Positions 1-8,809 are shown, counted from the stretch's first letter. The stretch: DNA of 13,383 bases from an uncultured Chitinophagaceae bacterium (GCA_946885665.1 CAMPGT010000095.1:1-13383), one strand, 5' to 3'. Numbers and translations: made by a program. The notes: generated by a model not told the origin, from the sequence alone.

Positions 1-60
1 GTAGTGAACAGCCCTGCAGATATCGGCAAAATGATGGCAGAAGCATTAAAGAAGAAATAA
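1..60 (+). CDS. C-terminal end of a protein resembling succinyl-CoA ligase alpha subunit (partial)
   Basis: The window opens inside a reading frame that runs from base 1 to a TAA at 58-60, giving 19 residues ending in A-L-K-K-K. The stretch S-P-A-D-I-G-K-M-M resembles the C-terminus of succinyl-CoA ligase (ADP-forming) alpha subunit, which ends in E. coli SucD with a similar L-A-D-I-G-E-A-L segment. That enzyme converts succinyl-CoA to succinate with substrate-level phosphorylation in the TCA cycle. Nineteen residues are too few for certainty. The frame is clearly open and is followed at once by a terminator, so a real gene end is likely even if the identity is wrong. Confidence 0.5.
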   Translation, partial: VVNSPADIGKMMAEALKKK

Positions 61-86
61 TTTTTTAATTTATTAGTGAATAGCGC

Positions 87-113
87 AAACCGGGCCCTGA
101 GTCCGGTTTTTTT
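87..113 (+). terminator. Rho-independent terminator after the sucD-like gene
   Basis: AAACCGG at 87-93 pairs perfectly with CCGGTTT at 103-109 around a 9-base loop, and seven T follow or overlap the stem end (107-113). It lies 27 bases after the TAA. It separates the upstream gene from the macroglobulin gene at 208, which therefore probably has its own promoter in 114-207. I see no convincing TAnnTTTG element there; TTG at 156-158 followed 19 bases later by a TA-rich stretch is only a weak possibility. Confidence 0.8.
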
Positions 114-207
114 GTCGGCAATCGGCAAAGAAGAACCAATTTTATGAAATTTCTGTTGCCAATGCATCCATTTATCATAAAATGAGATCAAGTACAAAAC
201 GAACCAG

Positions 208-3200
208 ATGGCATATCAAAAGATCCTGTTAATAACCGCCTTATCCATTTTTTCCCTCGCTGTATTTTCACAGCAAAAAGATACCCTGGAAGATAAGTGG
301 AAACATATAGACTCGCTCCTCGAAAAAGAAGGCTTGCCGCAATCTGCATTGAAAGAGGTGGATATCATCTATAATGCCGCGAAAAAAAACGATAATGATG
401 TGCATCTGGTGAAAGCCCTGATCTACAAAATGGCCATCAGCGACCGCTTATCCGACGAGGGCAAATACGACAACATTAAATTGATCGAACAGGAAATCAC
501 ACAGGCAAAGGAGCCGGCAAGATCCATTCTCCACAGCATTGCAGGCGGCAGCTACTGGCGCTACCTGCAAATGAACAGGTGGCAATTTTACAACCGCACA
601 AGAATTACCAATATCAAAAGCGATGACATCGCCACGATGGACATCAGCGAGCTGTACAAAAAGATCAGCGATCATTACGTGGCCTCATTAAATAACGAGG
701 AACTCCTGAAAAAAACCTTGCTCGGCAAATACGATCCGATTCTCATTAAAGGCAACGTAAGGCACCTGCGCCCCACGCTGTACGACCTGCTCGCGTTTCG
801 CGCAGTCGATTTTTTCCGGAACGATGAAAGATATCTTACCAAACCATCGTACGCTTTCGAGATCAGCGACAGCATAGCCTTCGCCGATGCGGCATCGTTT
901 GCGCAATATGAGTTCGCAACATCCGATTCGCTGTCGATGCACCACAAGGCACTGCAAATATTCCAGGAGCTCATGGCATTTCACCTGGATGACGCAACAA
1001 AGGAAGCTTTGGTAGATGCGAACCTCCAACGACTCGAATTCGTACACAATTTCGGAACGCATCCGCAAAAAGATGAGCTGTACAAACAAGCGCTCGAACG
1101 CATCGTTGCACAACATTCCAACGTACAGAATATTGCGGATGTGATGTATGCGCTCGCAACATGGTACAGGGAAAAGGGAAATTCCTACGATCCTGAGAAA
1201 GACACCACCTGGCGCAACGCGCTGTTAAAAGCGGAAGAGTGGTGCAAAAAAGCGGCTGCCACAAAAACCGAAACAGAAGGAAGACAACACGCAGCCAACC
1301 TGCTGAAAGAAATAACGGCACAGCGTATTACACTCGAAACGGAAAAAGTGAACGTTGCTGATAAGCCATTCAGAATGTTGGTCAGTTACCAGAATGTAAG
1401 CAACGCACACGTCAGGATCATCAGGGTAAACCCGGAATTACGGCGCGCACTTTCAAGAGACACCTGGAACGACAGCCTTTGGCAGGCGCTGATCAATATA
1501 AAGCCGCTCAACACCTTTAGCACCGCGTTGCCCGACACGCGCGATCACCAAACCCACCGCGCGGAAATTAAGGTAGACGCGCTTTCCATCGGCGAATACG
1601 CCATTATCGCTGCCACCGGTAAAGATTTTTCTGTGAAAGAAGGAGCTCTTGCGGCAAGCTTCGTTTACGTTTCCAACATCGCCTACATCTCGCAAGGCGA
1701 TAAATATTATGTGCTGAACCGCGTAACGGGTGCGCCACTGAACAACGCAAGCATACAGTTATGGAAAGAGCAATATAATTATCGCACGAAAACTTACACC
1801 CTTCAGACGGCAGGAAAATATACAAGCGACAAAAATGGTTTTGTAAGAGTGGCGAAAAGCGAAGCAAGCAGGCAAAATTTTAACTACCGGCTCGACATCA
1901 CCTACAGGAAGGACCGCCTGTTTCTCGACGACAATCGTGACAGCTATGTATTTGAACAGGCGTTCAAAGAACCCAGCCGCGTTGAATCATTCCTCTTTAC
2001 CGACAGGTCCATCTACCGGCCGGGGCAAACCATCTATTTTAAGGGCATCGTCGTGAACAGGGATGTGCAGGAAAATAAAAATTCAATCTTACCCGGCCAC
2101 AAATCGGTAGTCAAATTATTCAATGCCAACGACGAGGTGGTGGATAGCCTGGTACTTACCACCAACGAATTTGGCTCGTACAATGGAAAGTTCATATTGC
2201 CTTCAAATTTGTTGAATGGCGAATTCTCCATTCGCGATAACCAAAGTCAAACCGGCTTCCACGTGGAAGAATACAAGCGCCCGAAATTTTATGTGGAAAT
2301 AAACAAGCCGTCCGAAACGTACCGGCTAAACGACAGCATACATCTTGAAGGCACAGCAAAATCTTATGCAGGAAATAATGTGAATGGCGCCACGGTTAGT
2401 TACACCGTGATGAGAACAGCGATCATTCCGCTGTGGGTAAGATACGGGGCCATGACAAGAATTTGGCCGCCGTACCCGCAACAGCAAATGGAAATCGCAC
2501 ACGGCGAAGCGGTGACGGATGCGGAAGGGAAGTTCGTTGTTTCTTTTAAAGCTATCCCCGATAATCACATCCCTGCTGCCAACCATCCCATATTTCATTA
2601 CGAGGTGAGCGCCGATGTTACCGACCTTGCCGGCGAAACAAGAACCGGCAACACCAGCATCGCTGTTGCCTACGAATCGTTGAAGCTGCAACTCGATGTG
2701 CCGGAGCTCGCACAGGCAGACAGCCTGCAGCAGGTGAAGGTTGCGGCGAGAAATCTCAATGACTCGTTTCAAACAGCAAAAGTTACACTGAATATTTACC
2801 GGTTGCAGATGCCTGGCAAAACTTTCAGGAAGAGATATTGGGAACAGCCCGACCAGTTTGTGATGAGCAGGGAAGATTACTACCGGTATTTTCCTTTCGA
2901 TGAATATGCCGATGAAACAGACGTGACGAAATGGAACCGATCGGCAACAGTATTTACCACCAGCGCAACAACGAAAAATGAAACCGTTATCAACCTGCCG
3001 GAGCAAAAGCTCGTAGCAGGCTGGTACCTGTTCGAGATTGCGGCAACCGACAAAGATGGCAAACCGGTTACCGGCAAAAAATACGTGCAGGTGTACAAGA
3101 AGAAGATCGTGTCGGCAACACCCGTGGCCATGTTGACGGCCAGTAAGAAAACAGCAGAGCCCGGCGATGAATTGACGTATGCATTGCTGACCAATTTCGA

Positions 3201-6200
3201 CAACATTCACCTGGTGCACGAGCTGGTAAAAACGAATGATACGATCACTGAACTGATCAACGCACCGCTGCAAAAAACTATAGACATCTCCACATCAGAC
3301 AGGGGCGGTGTTGCTATTAGCGTGGCCTTTGTAAAAAACAACCGCGTATATGCCAATGATTATCGCATTGATGTACCCTTTCTCAATAAAATGCTGAAGA
3401 TTGATTACGCCACATTCAGGGATAAAACGCTTCCGGGTACAAAAGAAACGTGGAAGGTGAGGATCAGCGGCATGAAAGGTGAAAAAGCCGCGGCGGAACT
3501 GCTTACCACGATGTACGATGCTTCGCTCGACCAGTTTTATCCGCACGCGTGGCGGCAACCGGGCATATGGAACAATATGAATTATTTCGGCAATTGGCGC
3601 GGCAACGAAAATTTCACGTCGGTGGCGTCAATAGAAAAATATGTTCCCCGGACGTGGGAAGATCGGTTTGTAAAAATTTATGACAGGTTGAAAGTGCCTT
3701 ATGAGAGTTTTGAAGGATTGGCCGGAAACTCGCGAATTTACGGTGCCCGGGCAACTGACGGTATTGCCGTTCAGGAAGTGGTCCTTGCCGACGCACTGCC
3801 AGCTCCGGCAGCTAATAAACAATCACTCAATTATACATCTGAAAACCAATCAACAACCACACAAGACCAAACCCCTCCCCCCTCCGTTCAACCGAGAAAA
3901 AACCTGAACGAAACAGCCTTCTTCTTCCCCACCCTTTACACCGACTCATCCGGTAATGTTGAATTCTCTTTCACCACGCCGGAGGCGCTCACCACCTGGA
4001 AATGGATGCTGCTCGCGCATACCAAAGAACTGGCATTCGGCTACGACACCAAAACCATGATCACGCAGAAAGAACTGATGGTGCAACCGAATATGCCAAG
4101 GTTCCTACGCGAGGGCGACAATATCGAATTGAGCGCAAGGATCGTGAACATCAGCAACGGCACCCTTAACGGCAACGCCACGCTCGTGTTCACCGATCCC
4201 ACCACGAATAAAACCATTGATGAAATCTTCGGCAACAACACGTCCACCCAAAGCTTCACCGCCAAAGCCGGAGAAACTGTTCCGGTAAAATTCAGTATCA
4301 CGGTGCCCAACCATTTCACCAAACCCGTGACGTGGAAAATTGTGGCCACCGCCAGCGGTAATAACCAATCCTTCAGTGATGGCGAAGAATCGCTTCTGCC
4401 CGTCATCACCAACAGGATGCTCGTCACCGAGTCATTACCGCTGCCCATAAGAAACACCAGCGAAAAGAAATTCACATTCCCCAAACTTCTTAACAGCAGC
4501 AGGAGCAAAACGCTGCAGCACCAGGGCATTACCCTCGAATTCACGTCGAACCCCGCCTGGTACGCGGTTCAGGCGCTGCCTTATCTTACCGAAGAAAAAG
4601 ACGAAAATGCTGAGCGGCTCTTCAACCGCTATTATGCGAATGCGCTCGCGGCGCATCTCGCCAACAGCTCGCCGCGACTCAAGGCAATAATAGAACAATG
4701 GAAAGATGCCGATACAAGCGCGTTCCTCAGCAACCTGCAAAAAAATGAGGAGCTGAAATCGATCCTTCTCCAGGAAACGCCGTGGGTACTCGAAGCAAAA
4801 ACAGAGGCACAGCAAAAGAAAAACATCGCGCTGCTGTTCGATATGGTGCGCATGTCGTCTGAATTAAATGCAGCGTTATCCAAACTGAAAGAAATGCAGG
4901 CGCCCACCGGTGGCTTTGTGTGGCTGAAAGGTGCGCCGGAAGACCGCTTCATGACGCAATACATCGTTTCAGGAATCGGCCACCTGAAAAAACTCGGCGC
5001 CATACCTGCGGCATCCGAAGCCAAGCTCGATGAAATCACCAGCCTCGCGCTCAACTATCTCGACGATCAGTTGAAGAAGGATTACGAAAGAATGTTCCCC
5101 GAAAATAAAAAGGTGCCAGCCGGCGACGTCATCTACATGCCCATACATTACCTGTACATGCGCAGTTTTTTCGCTGACATCAGCATTCCCGATAACGTTA
5201 AGAAGGCCTATAATTATTTCAGGGACCTTTCAAAAAAAGATTGGATCAGGCAAAACAATTACCTGAAAGGAATGACCGCGCTTTCATTGTCCCGCACCGG
5301 CGACGCAGCCACTGCGAAGAAGATCATGGCGTCGCTAAAAGAAACGGCCATGCGGAACGAAGAGATGGGCATGTACTGGAAAGGCATGAAAGCAGGTTAT
5401 TACTGGTACCAGGCGCCCATCGAAACGCAATCGCTGATGATCGAAGCATTCAGTGAAATTACCCACGACAATACAGCGGTTGCCGAACTGAAAACATGGC
5501 TGCTGAAAAATAAACAAACGAATAACTGGAAAACCAGCAAAGCCACAGCCGATGCCTGCTATGCACTTTTGTTGCAGGGTGGCACCTGGATACAGGAGCA
5601 ACCATCGGTACAAATTACACTCGGTAAAAAAGAAATCGCGCCCGCAACAACACAAGCGGGAACCGGTTACTTCAAAACTTTCATACCGGCCGATGACGTG
5701 AGCCCTTCCATGGGAAATATCACTGTAAAGATCAAGCAGGATAAAGCAGCTCCCGGACGTCCGGCACGGGGAGCCGTGTACTGGCAATACTTCGAGGAGC
5801 TTGATAAGATCACGCAGGCACCCGGTCCGCTGTCCATCAGCAAAAAATTATTCGTGCAAAAGAACAGCGACCGCGGACCAGTGCTTGAATCGCTCGATGA
5901 TAACAATACGCTGCATGTTGGCGACCGCGTAAAAGTGCGCATTGAAATCAGGAACGACCGCGACCTGGAATATGTTCACCTGAAGGACATGCGCGCATCG
6001 GCGTTCGAGCCCGTTAATGTGCTCAGCAGCTTCAAATGGAAGAGTGGTCTCGGCTATTACGAGAGCACCAGGGACGCCTCCACCAGCTTTTTCTTCAGCT
6101 ACCTCCCCAAAGGAGTACATATTTTTGAATACGACCTGTTCGTTACGCACACCGGCACATTCAACAACGGCGTAAGCACCATCCAGTGCCTGTACGCCCC

Positions 6201-6252
6201 TGAATTCAGCAGCCATACGGAAGGCATTAAAGTGAACGTCGTTAATAAATGA
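208..6252 (+). CDS. Large secreted alpha-2-macroglobulin family protein lacking the thioester motif
   Basis: This 2,014-residue protein belongs to the bacterial alpha-2-macroglobulin family, envelope proteins that trap or inhibit proteases. A signal peptide covers about residues 1-21 (hydrophobic core I-L-L-I-T-A-L-S-I-F, probable cut near F-S/Q-Q); no lipobox cysteine is present. Residues ~30-380 form a helical N-terminal region. Macroglobulin domains follow, with the MG2 signature T-D-R-S-I-Y-R-P-G at 598-606 and the family motif H-V-E-E-Y-K-R-P-K-F at 685-694. A Pro/Thr/Gln-rich linker (~1198-1231) precedes the A2M domain, which starts N-L-N-E-T-A-F-F-F-P at 1232. The thioester-like helical domain spans ~1440-1800, with C-terminal MG/receptor-binding-like domains to the end. 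Where the family has C-x-E-Q after N-P-A-W-Y-A-V-Q-A-L-P-Y-L, this protein has N-A-E-R (1467-1470). Only Cys346, Cys1784 and Cys1994 occur. There is no pbpC neighbour, unlike E. coli yfhM. The stop overlaps the next gene by 4 bases. Confidence 0.93.
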   Translation: MAYQKILLITALSIFSLAVFSQQKDTLEDKWKHIDSLLEKEGLPQSALKEVDIIYNAAKKNDNDVHLVKALIYKMAISDRLSDEGKYDNIKLIEQEITQAKEPARSILHSIAGGSYWRYLQMNRWQFYNRTRITNIKSDDIATMDISELYKKISDHYVASLNNEELLKKTLLGKYDPILIKGNVRHLRPTLYDLLAFRAVDFFRNDERYLTKPSYAFEISDSIAFADAASFAQYEFATSDSLSMHHKALQIFQELMAFHLDDATKEALVDANLQRLEFVHNFGTHPQKDELYKQALERIVAQHSNVQNIADVMYALATWYREKGNSYDPEKDTTWRNALLKAEEWCKKAAATKTETEGRQHAANLLKEITAQRITLETEKVNVADKPFRMLVSYQNVSNAHVRIIRVNPELRRALSRDTWNDSLWQALINIKPLNTFSTALPDTRDHQTHRAEIKVDALSIGEYAIIAATGKDFSVKEGALAASFVYVSNIAYISQGDKYYVLNRVTGAPLNNASIQLWKEQYNYRTKTYTLQTAGKYTSDKNGFVRVAKSEASRQNFNYRLDITYRKDRLFLDDNRDSYVFEQAFKEPSRVESFLFTDRSIYRPGQTIYFKGIVVNRDVQENKNSILPGHKSVVKLFNANDEVVDSLVLTTNEFGSYNGKFILPSNLLNGEFSIRDNQSQTGFHVEEYKRPKFYVEINKPSETYRLNDSIHLEGTAKSYAGNNVNGATVSYTVMRTAIIPLWVRYGAMTRIWPPYPQQQMEIAHGEAVTDAEGKFVVSFKAIPDNHIPAANHPIFHYEVSADVTDLAGETRTGNTSIAVAYESLKLQLDVPELAQADSLQQVKVAARNLNDSFQTAKVTLNIYRLQMPGKTFRKRYWEQPDQFVMSREDYYRYFPFDEYADETDVTKWNRSATVFTTSATTKNETVINLPEQKLVAGWYLFEIAATDKDGKPVTGKKYVQVYKKKIVSATPVAMLTASKKTAEPGDELTYALLTNFDNIHLVHELVKTNDTITELINAPLQKTIDISTSDRGGVAISVAFVKNNRVYANDYRIDVPFLNKMLKIDYATFRDKTLPGTKETWKVRISGMKGEKAAAELLTTMYDASLDQFYPHAWRQPGIWNNMNYFGNWRGNENFTSVASIEKYVPRTWEDRFVKIYDRLKVPYESFEGLAGNSRIYGARATDGIAVQEVVLADALPAPAANKQSLNYTSENQSTTTQDQTPPPSVQPRKNLNETAFFFPTLYTDSSGNVEFSFTTPEALTTWKWMLLAHTKELAFGYDTKTMITQKELMVQPNMPRFLREGDNIELSARIVNISNGTLNGNATLVFTDPTTNKTIDEIFGNNTSTQSFTAKAGETVPVKFSITVPNHFTKPVTWKIVATASGNNQSFSDGEESLLPVITNRMLVTESLPLPIRNTSEKKFTFPKLLNSSRSKTLQHQGITLEFTSNPAWYAVQALPYLTEEKDENAERLFNRYYANALAAHLANSSPRLKAIIEQWKDADTSAFLSNLQKNEELKSILLQETPWVLEAKTEAQQKKNIALLFDMVRMSSELNAALSKLKEMQAPTGGFVWLKGAPEDRFMTQYIVSGIGHLKKLGAIPAASEAKLDEITSLALNYLDDQLKKDYERMFPENKKVPAGDVIYMPIHYLYMRSFFADISIPDNVKKAYNYFRDLSKKDWIRQNNYLKGMTALSLSRTGDAATAKKIMASLKETAMRNEEMGMYWKGMKAGYYWYQAPIETQSLMIEAFSEITHDNTAVAELKTWLLKNKQTNNWKTSKATADACYALLLQGGTWIQEQPSVQITLGKKEIAPATTQAGTGYFKTFIPADDVSPSMGNITVKIKQDKAAPGRPARGAVYWQYFEELDKITQAPGPLSISKKLFVQKNSDRGPVLESLDDNNTLHVGDRVKVRIEIRNDRDLEYVHLKDMRASAFEPVNVLSSFKWKSGLGYYESTRDASTSFFFSYLPKGVHIFEYDLFVTHTGTFNNGVSTIQCLYAPEFSSHTEGIKVNVVNK

Positions 6253-7310
6253 GGCACACAGAATTCCTGATCATCGGGCAGGGTATCAGCGGAACATTTC
6301 TAAGCTGGTACCTGCATAAAAATGAGCGTTCATTTATCGTGATGGACGACAACGACGCTTCATCGGCTTCGCGTGTTGCCGCCGGCGTCATCAACCCGGT
6401 GACCGGCCGGCGCATCGTGAAAACCTGGATGATCGAAACGCTTCTCAGGTTTGCACAAAAAGCATATGCTGAAATCGGCGACACGCTTCACATCAATACC
6501 ATCGTCCAAAAAAGTATCATCGACTTTTTTCCGTCACCACAAATGCTGCATGCATTCATGGAGCGGGCCGGTGAGGAGCAATTGTATCTCAGCATGCCGG
6601 TTGATCACTCTGCTTATCACTCCGTGTTCAACTATGATTTTGGGTACGGCGAAATCGATCCGTGTTATATCGTGCAGCTTCAGTCGCTGTTGCCGGCATG
6701 GAGAAAATCTTTGGCAGATAAAGATGTTTTGATAGAAGACAGGTTTGAAGAACAAGAACTCATCTTACAAACCAATGGCGTTAGATATGGAGATATCGTT
6801 GCCGACAAAATAATATTTTGTGACGGAACAAGTTCAGCGGCAAGCAAGTGGTTCTCGAAACTGCCGTTTGCATTGAACAAAGGAGAGGCGCTCATCATCC
6901 GGTGCGATGAATTGCCTGGCAATAATATCTTTAAAAAAGGGCTGACGATAGTACCCCTGCAAGATGGGTATTTCTGGGTGGGTTCTTCCTACGAGTGGGA
7001 GTTCACCAGCAAAGAACCGTCGGAAGCGTTTCGCGACAGAACGATGAACCTGCTCGCCCACTGGCTGAGGGTACCGTTTACCATCGAGGCGCACCTCGCC
7101 TCGGTGCGTCCTGCCACGCTCGAAAGGCGCCCCTTTATCGGGATGCATCCGCATCACCCGGCTATCGGCATATTTAACGGCATGGGCACCAAGGGATGCT
7201 CACTCGCTCCTTATTTTGCCGCCCAGTTTGTGGATCATCTTACAAAAAAATCTGCACTTTTGCCGGAAGCAAATGTTAACCGTTTCACGCGGGTATTACA
7301 ATCAACCTGA
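6249..7310 (+). CDS. FAD-dependent oxidoreductase, DAO (D-amino-acid/glycine oxidase-like) family
   Basis: The product is 353 residues, a normal length for single-domain DAO-fold flavoenzymes, which oxidise amines or amino acids with FAD. The N-terminus carries the Rossmann dinucleotide-binding loop G-Q-G-I-S-G (10-15), and an acidic pair at 33-34 ends the second strand, where the FAD ribose is normally bound. S-R-V-A-A-G-V-I-N-P-V-T-G-R-R (41-55) follows, a stretch I associate with Bacteroidota DAO proteins. The C-terminus has R-P-A-T-L-E-R-R-P-F-I-G and G-M-G-T-K-G (311-316), typical of the second FAD-contacting segment. Residues that would fix the substrate cannot be read with confidence, so no specific enzyme (ThiO, DadA, SoxA) is claimed. 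No signal peptide is seen, so it is probably cytoplasmic. The ATG at 6249 overlaps the macroglobulin stop (ATGA), implying co-transcription and translational coupling. Confidence 0.88.
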   Translation: MRHTEFLIIGQGISGTFLSWYLHKNERSFIVMDDNDASSASRVAAGVINPVTGRRIVKTWMIETLLRFAQKAYAEIGDTLHINTIVQKSIIDFFPSPQMLHAFMERAGEEQLYLSMPVDHSAYHSVFNYDFGYGEIDPCYIVQLQSLLPAWRKSLADKDVLIEDRFEEQELILQTNGVRYGDIVADKIIFCDGTSSAASKWFSKLPFALNKGEALIIRCDELPGNNIFKKGLTIVPLQDGYFWVGSSYEWEFTSKEPSEAFRDRTMNLLAHWLRVPFTIEAHLASVRPATLERRPFIGMHPHHPAIGIFNGMGTKGCSLAPYFAAQFVDHLTKKSALLPEANVNRFTRVLQST

Positions 7311-7344
7311 AATAACGCAAGCTTTGGAAAACGAAAATTCAGCC

Positions 7345-7734
7345 ATGTATTCGGTGCCGGCCAAATTTCGCAGCCTGGAAAACCTCCACATTCTATTTTG
7401 GCTGCTGAAAGATATTTGCTGGTGCACAGGCTTCAAGCCGTTGGGGGTGGCGATGATCTTTCCCACGTTGATCGTGGCCATTTATATCACCATCAGGAAC
7501 AGGCACCTCATGTCTGAACTGGCGCACAACCTGGCCATTACCTTCTGGATAACTGCCAACTCCATGTGGATGATCTTTGAATTCATGGAGCGCGACCTGC
7601 AACTGAAAAATTACTGCCTGATACCTTTTGGAGTGGGACTGGCCATTCTGCTATACTATTATTTAATTTATGCGCCGCTGCATAGAAGGAGTAAAGGGAA
7701 AATGATCCCTGTGGAGGCCCTCTCCGAGAAATAA
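7345..7734 (+). CDS. Small conserved-looking membrane protein of unknown function
   Basis: From the ATG at 7345 the product is 129 residues. It has three clear hydrophobic segments, about residues 32-50, 61-80 and 91-110, after an amphipathic aromatic stretch (F-W-L-L-K-D-I-C-W-C, 18-27). The tail is short and basic then polar (H-R-R-S-K-G-K). It resembles small Bacteroidota inner-membrane proteins of unknown function; I recognise no enzymatic motif. The frame stays open upstream to 7216, but that would overlap the oxidoreductase by about 95 bases with an uncharacteristic N-terminus. A TTG seven codons upstream (7324) is another possible start. The gene follows the oxidoreductase after 34 bases, so it is probably the third gene of the same transcript. 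Its stop is 5 bases from the stop of the opposing peptidase gene, with no evident terminator between. Confidence 0.75.
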   Translation: MYSVPAKFRSLENLHILFWLLKDICWCTGFKPLGVAMIFPTLIVAIYITIRNRHLMSELAHNLAITFWITANSMWMIFEFMERDLQLKNYCLIPFGVGLAILLYYYLIYAPLHRRSKGKMIPVEALSEK

Positions 7735-7739
7735 TTCGG

Positions 7740-8540
7740 TCAGGCCGCAAGCCTTGCGTTAAGGAAGATGTCCATCGGATCCTGCCTGAGCAGTCGCGAC
7801 ATGGCATCATATAATTCGGGCAATTCATGTTTCAGCCGCACCGGGTTCTCGAAAAACACTTCAACGCTTACCGCCCAGAACTCGTGGTAATTGGTGCCGG
7901 CATAGTCGCCCAATATCGTTTTCTTGCCTTCCTGGATGGCATTGAATATCGGCCTGGCCACTTTTGAGAAATTCTTGAACTCCTTTTTGAAATGTTTGTC
8001 TTCCTCGGTTTGCGTGATGAAATTCACATAAGCGAGTGCGTGTGCCATTTCATGAAGGCCCACGTTGCAATTGGGCGTTAGTCCGCGTATGCCCTTCACA
8101 AAATTATCCCACGACAAATAAATTCCGCTGTGGTCAACGTGGCCCTGGAACGGTCTTGAATAAAACCCGTAGTGGTAATCGTCGCGGAGCACATAAATAT
8201 CATGAAAGTAATTAAGGTGATATTTTTCGAGGCCAAGTGTAAGCTGTGCACAGACGGCGCTTACGAGTATCGGCATTTCAGGCGTTTCCGTGACTTCGAT
8301 ATAATGAAACTTCTTTGTTTTTTTGAAGAGAAAGGTGCGGAACAGGAATTTCCTTTGTTCTTCGTGGCTCAGGCGGTTGTAATATTTAAAATAACGCGAT
8401 ACTACCGAATGATAGAAGGTCTCCTGGCACAGAAACCTGGAGTACTGCCTCTTAATGTTCAACTTGTTGAACCATTCAATTGCGGGATATTGCAGCAGGA
8501 TCATTCCCACAATCAATGCAATGACAAAAACGATTTCCAT
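7740..8540 (-). CDS. MtfA-like zinc-dependent peptidase with N-terminal membrane anchor
   Basis: The product is 266 residues, almost the same length as E. coli MtfA (265). A hydrophobic helix at ~3-20 (V-F-V-I-A-L-I-V-G-M-I-L-L) probably anchors it in the inner membrane; E. coli MtfA is cytosolic, so this is a difference. The zinc motif H-E-M-A-H lies at 163-167. A downstream acidic residue in the segment H-E-F-W-A-V-S-V-E-V-F-F-E (Glu227) is a good candidate third ligand, as in the MtfA/anthrax-lethal-factor-like gluzincin fold. Known MtfA cleaves peptide substrates and is tied to control of the glucose phosphotransferase regulator Mlc. That role cannot be assumed here because no Mlc or pts gene is visible. 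The gene is monocistronic within the window and diverges from aspS. Dyad sequences lie in the first ~110 bases upstream of its start. Confidence 0.85.
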   Translation of the reverse strand: MEIVFVIALIVGMILLQYPAIEWFNKLNIKRQYSRFLCQETFYHSVVSRYFKYYNRLSHEEQRKFLFRTFLFKKTKKFHYIEVTETPEMPILVSAVCAQLTLGLEKYHLNYFHDIYVLRDDYHYGFYSRPFQGHVDHSGIYLSWDNFVKGIRGLTPNCNVGLHEMAHALAYVNFITQTEEDKHFKKEFKNFSKVARPIFNAIQEGKKTILGDYAGTNYHEFWAVSVEVFFENPVRLKHELPELYDAMSRLLRQDPMDIFLNARLAA

Positions 8541-8809
8541 CAGGGTCCATTTTTCTTAATGTGAAATCAGATACGATCGGTACGGTGTTTCACAGTGCTG
8601 GATCAGAAAAATGGTTTTTCAAAATATCTGCTCTCACGGATCGGCGAGCAGAACTATTATACTGGAGGATTACCAATCCAAAGTAAAAAGAAAATCTGGA
8701 AATTGGAAGTGGTTTGCATAAAACAGCCAACGGTTTTGGTGTACATTTGCCGCTCGCCGGTCTAACTGGCTGGCTGATAAGCCGTAACGTTAATTTCATA
8801 ATCAACTGA
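8541..8809. promoter_or_regulatory. Divergent intergenic region between the peptidase gene and aspS
   Basis: This 269-bp region must hold the promoters of both divergent genes. On the aspS side there is a clear -7 element (listed separately). On the peptidase side the only -7-like sequence is a minus-strand TATTTTG at 8620-8626, one T short of TAnnTTTG, which would leave a leader of about 75 bases. Two inverted repeats lie on that side: GTGAAA/TTTCAC at 8561-8566 and 8588-8593, and TCTGCTC/GAGCAGA at 8627-8633 and 8646-8652. I see no tRNA, small ORF of merit or known riboswitch. A minus-strand frame at 8590-8868 has no coding character and runs into aspS. Confidence 0.5.
8742..8749 (+). promoter_or_regulatory. 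Bacteroidota -7 promoter element for aspS
   Basis: TACATTTG matches the Bacteroidota sigma-ABfr -7 consensus TAnnTTTG exactly. It would place the transcript start near 8755 and give a leader of about 55 bases before the aspS ATG at 8810. A TTTG at 8713-8716 could be the -33 element, but the 25-base spacer is a little longer than usual, so the upstream half is weak. Confidence 0.6.

Noticed and set aside
2326..3273. A 315-residue open frame on the minus strand inside the macroglobulin gene, plus many other long antisense frames.
   Set aside because: They lie wholly within a well-supported coding gene, have biased composition (Cys/Arg/Phe rich), no domain motif, and arise from low stop density in the antisense of GC-balanced codons.
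7216..7344. A longer N-terminus for the small membrane protein beginning at 7216.
   Set aside because: It overlaps the oxidoreductase by ~95 bases, adds a polar, uncharacteristic stretch, and the membrane-protein-like sequence begins at the ATG at 7345.
8772..8783. GGCT-GATA-AGCC hairpin in the aspS leader as a possible T-box or attenuator.
   Set aside because: The stem is only 4 bp with no T-box consensus or terminator; a ~55-base leader is too short for a T-box.
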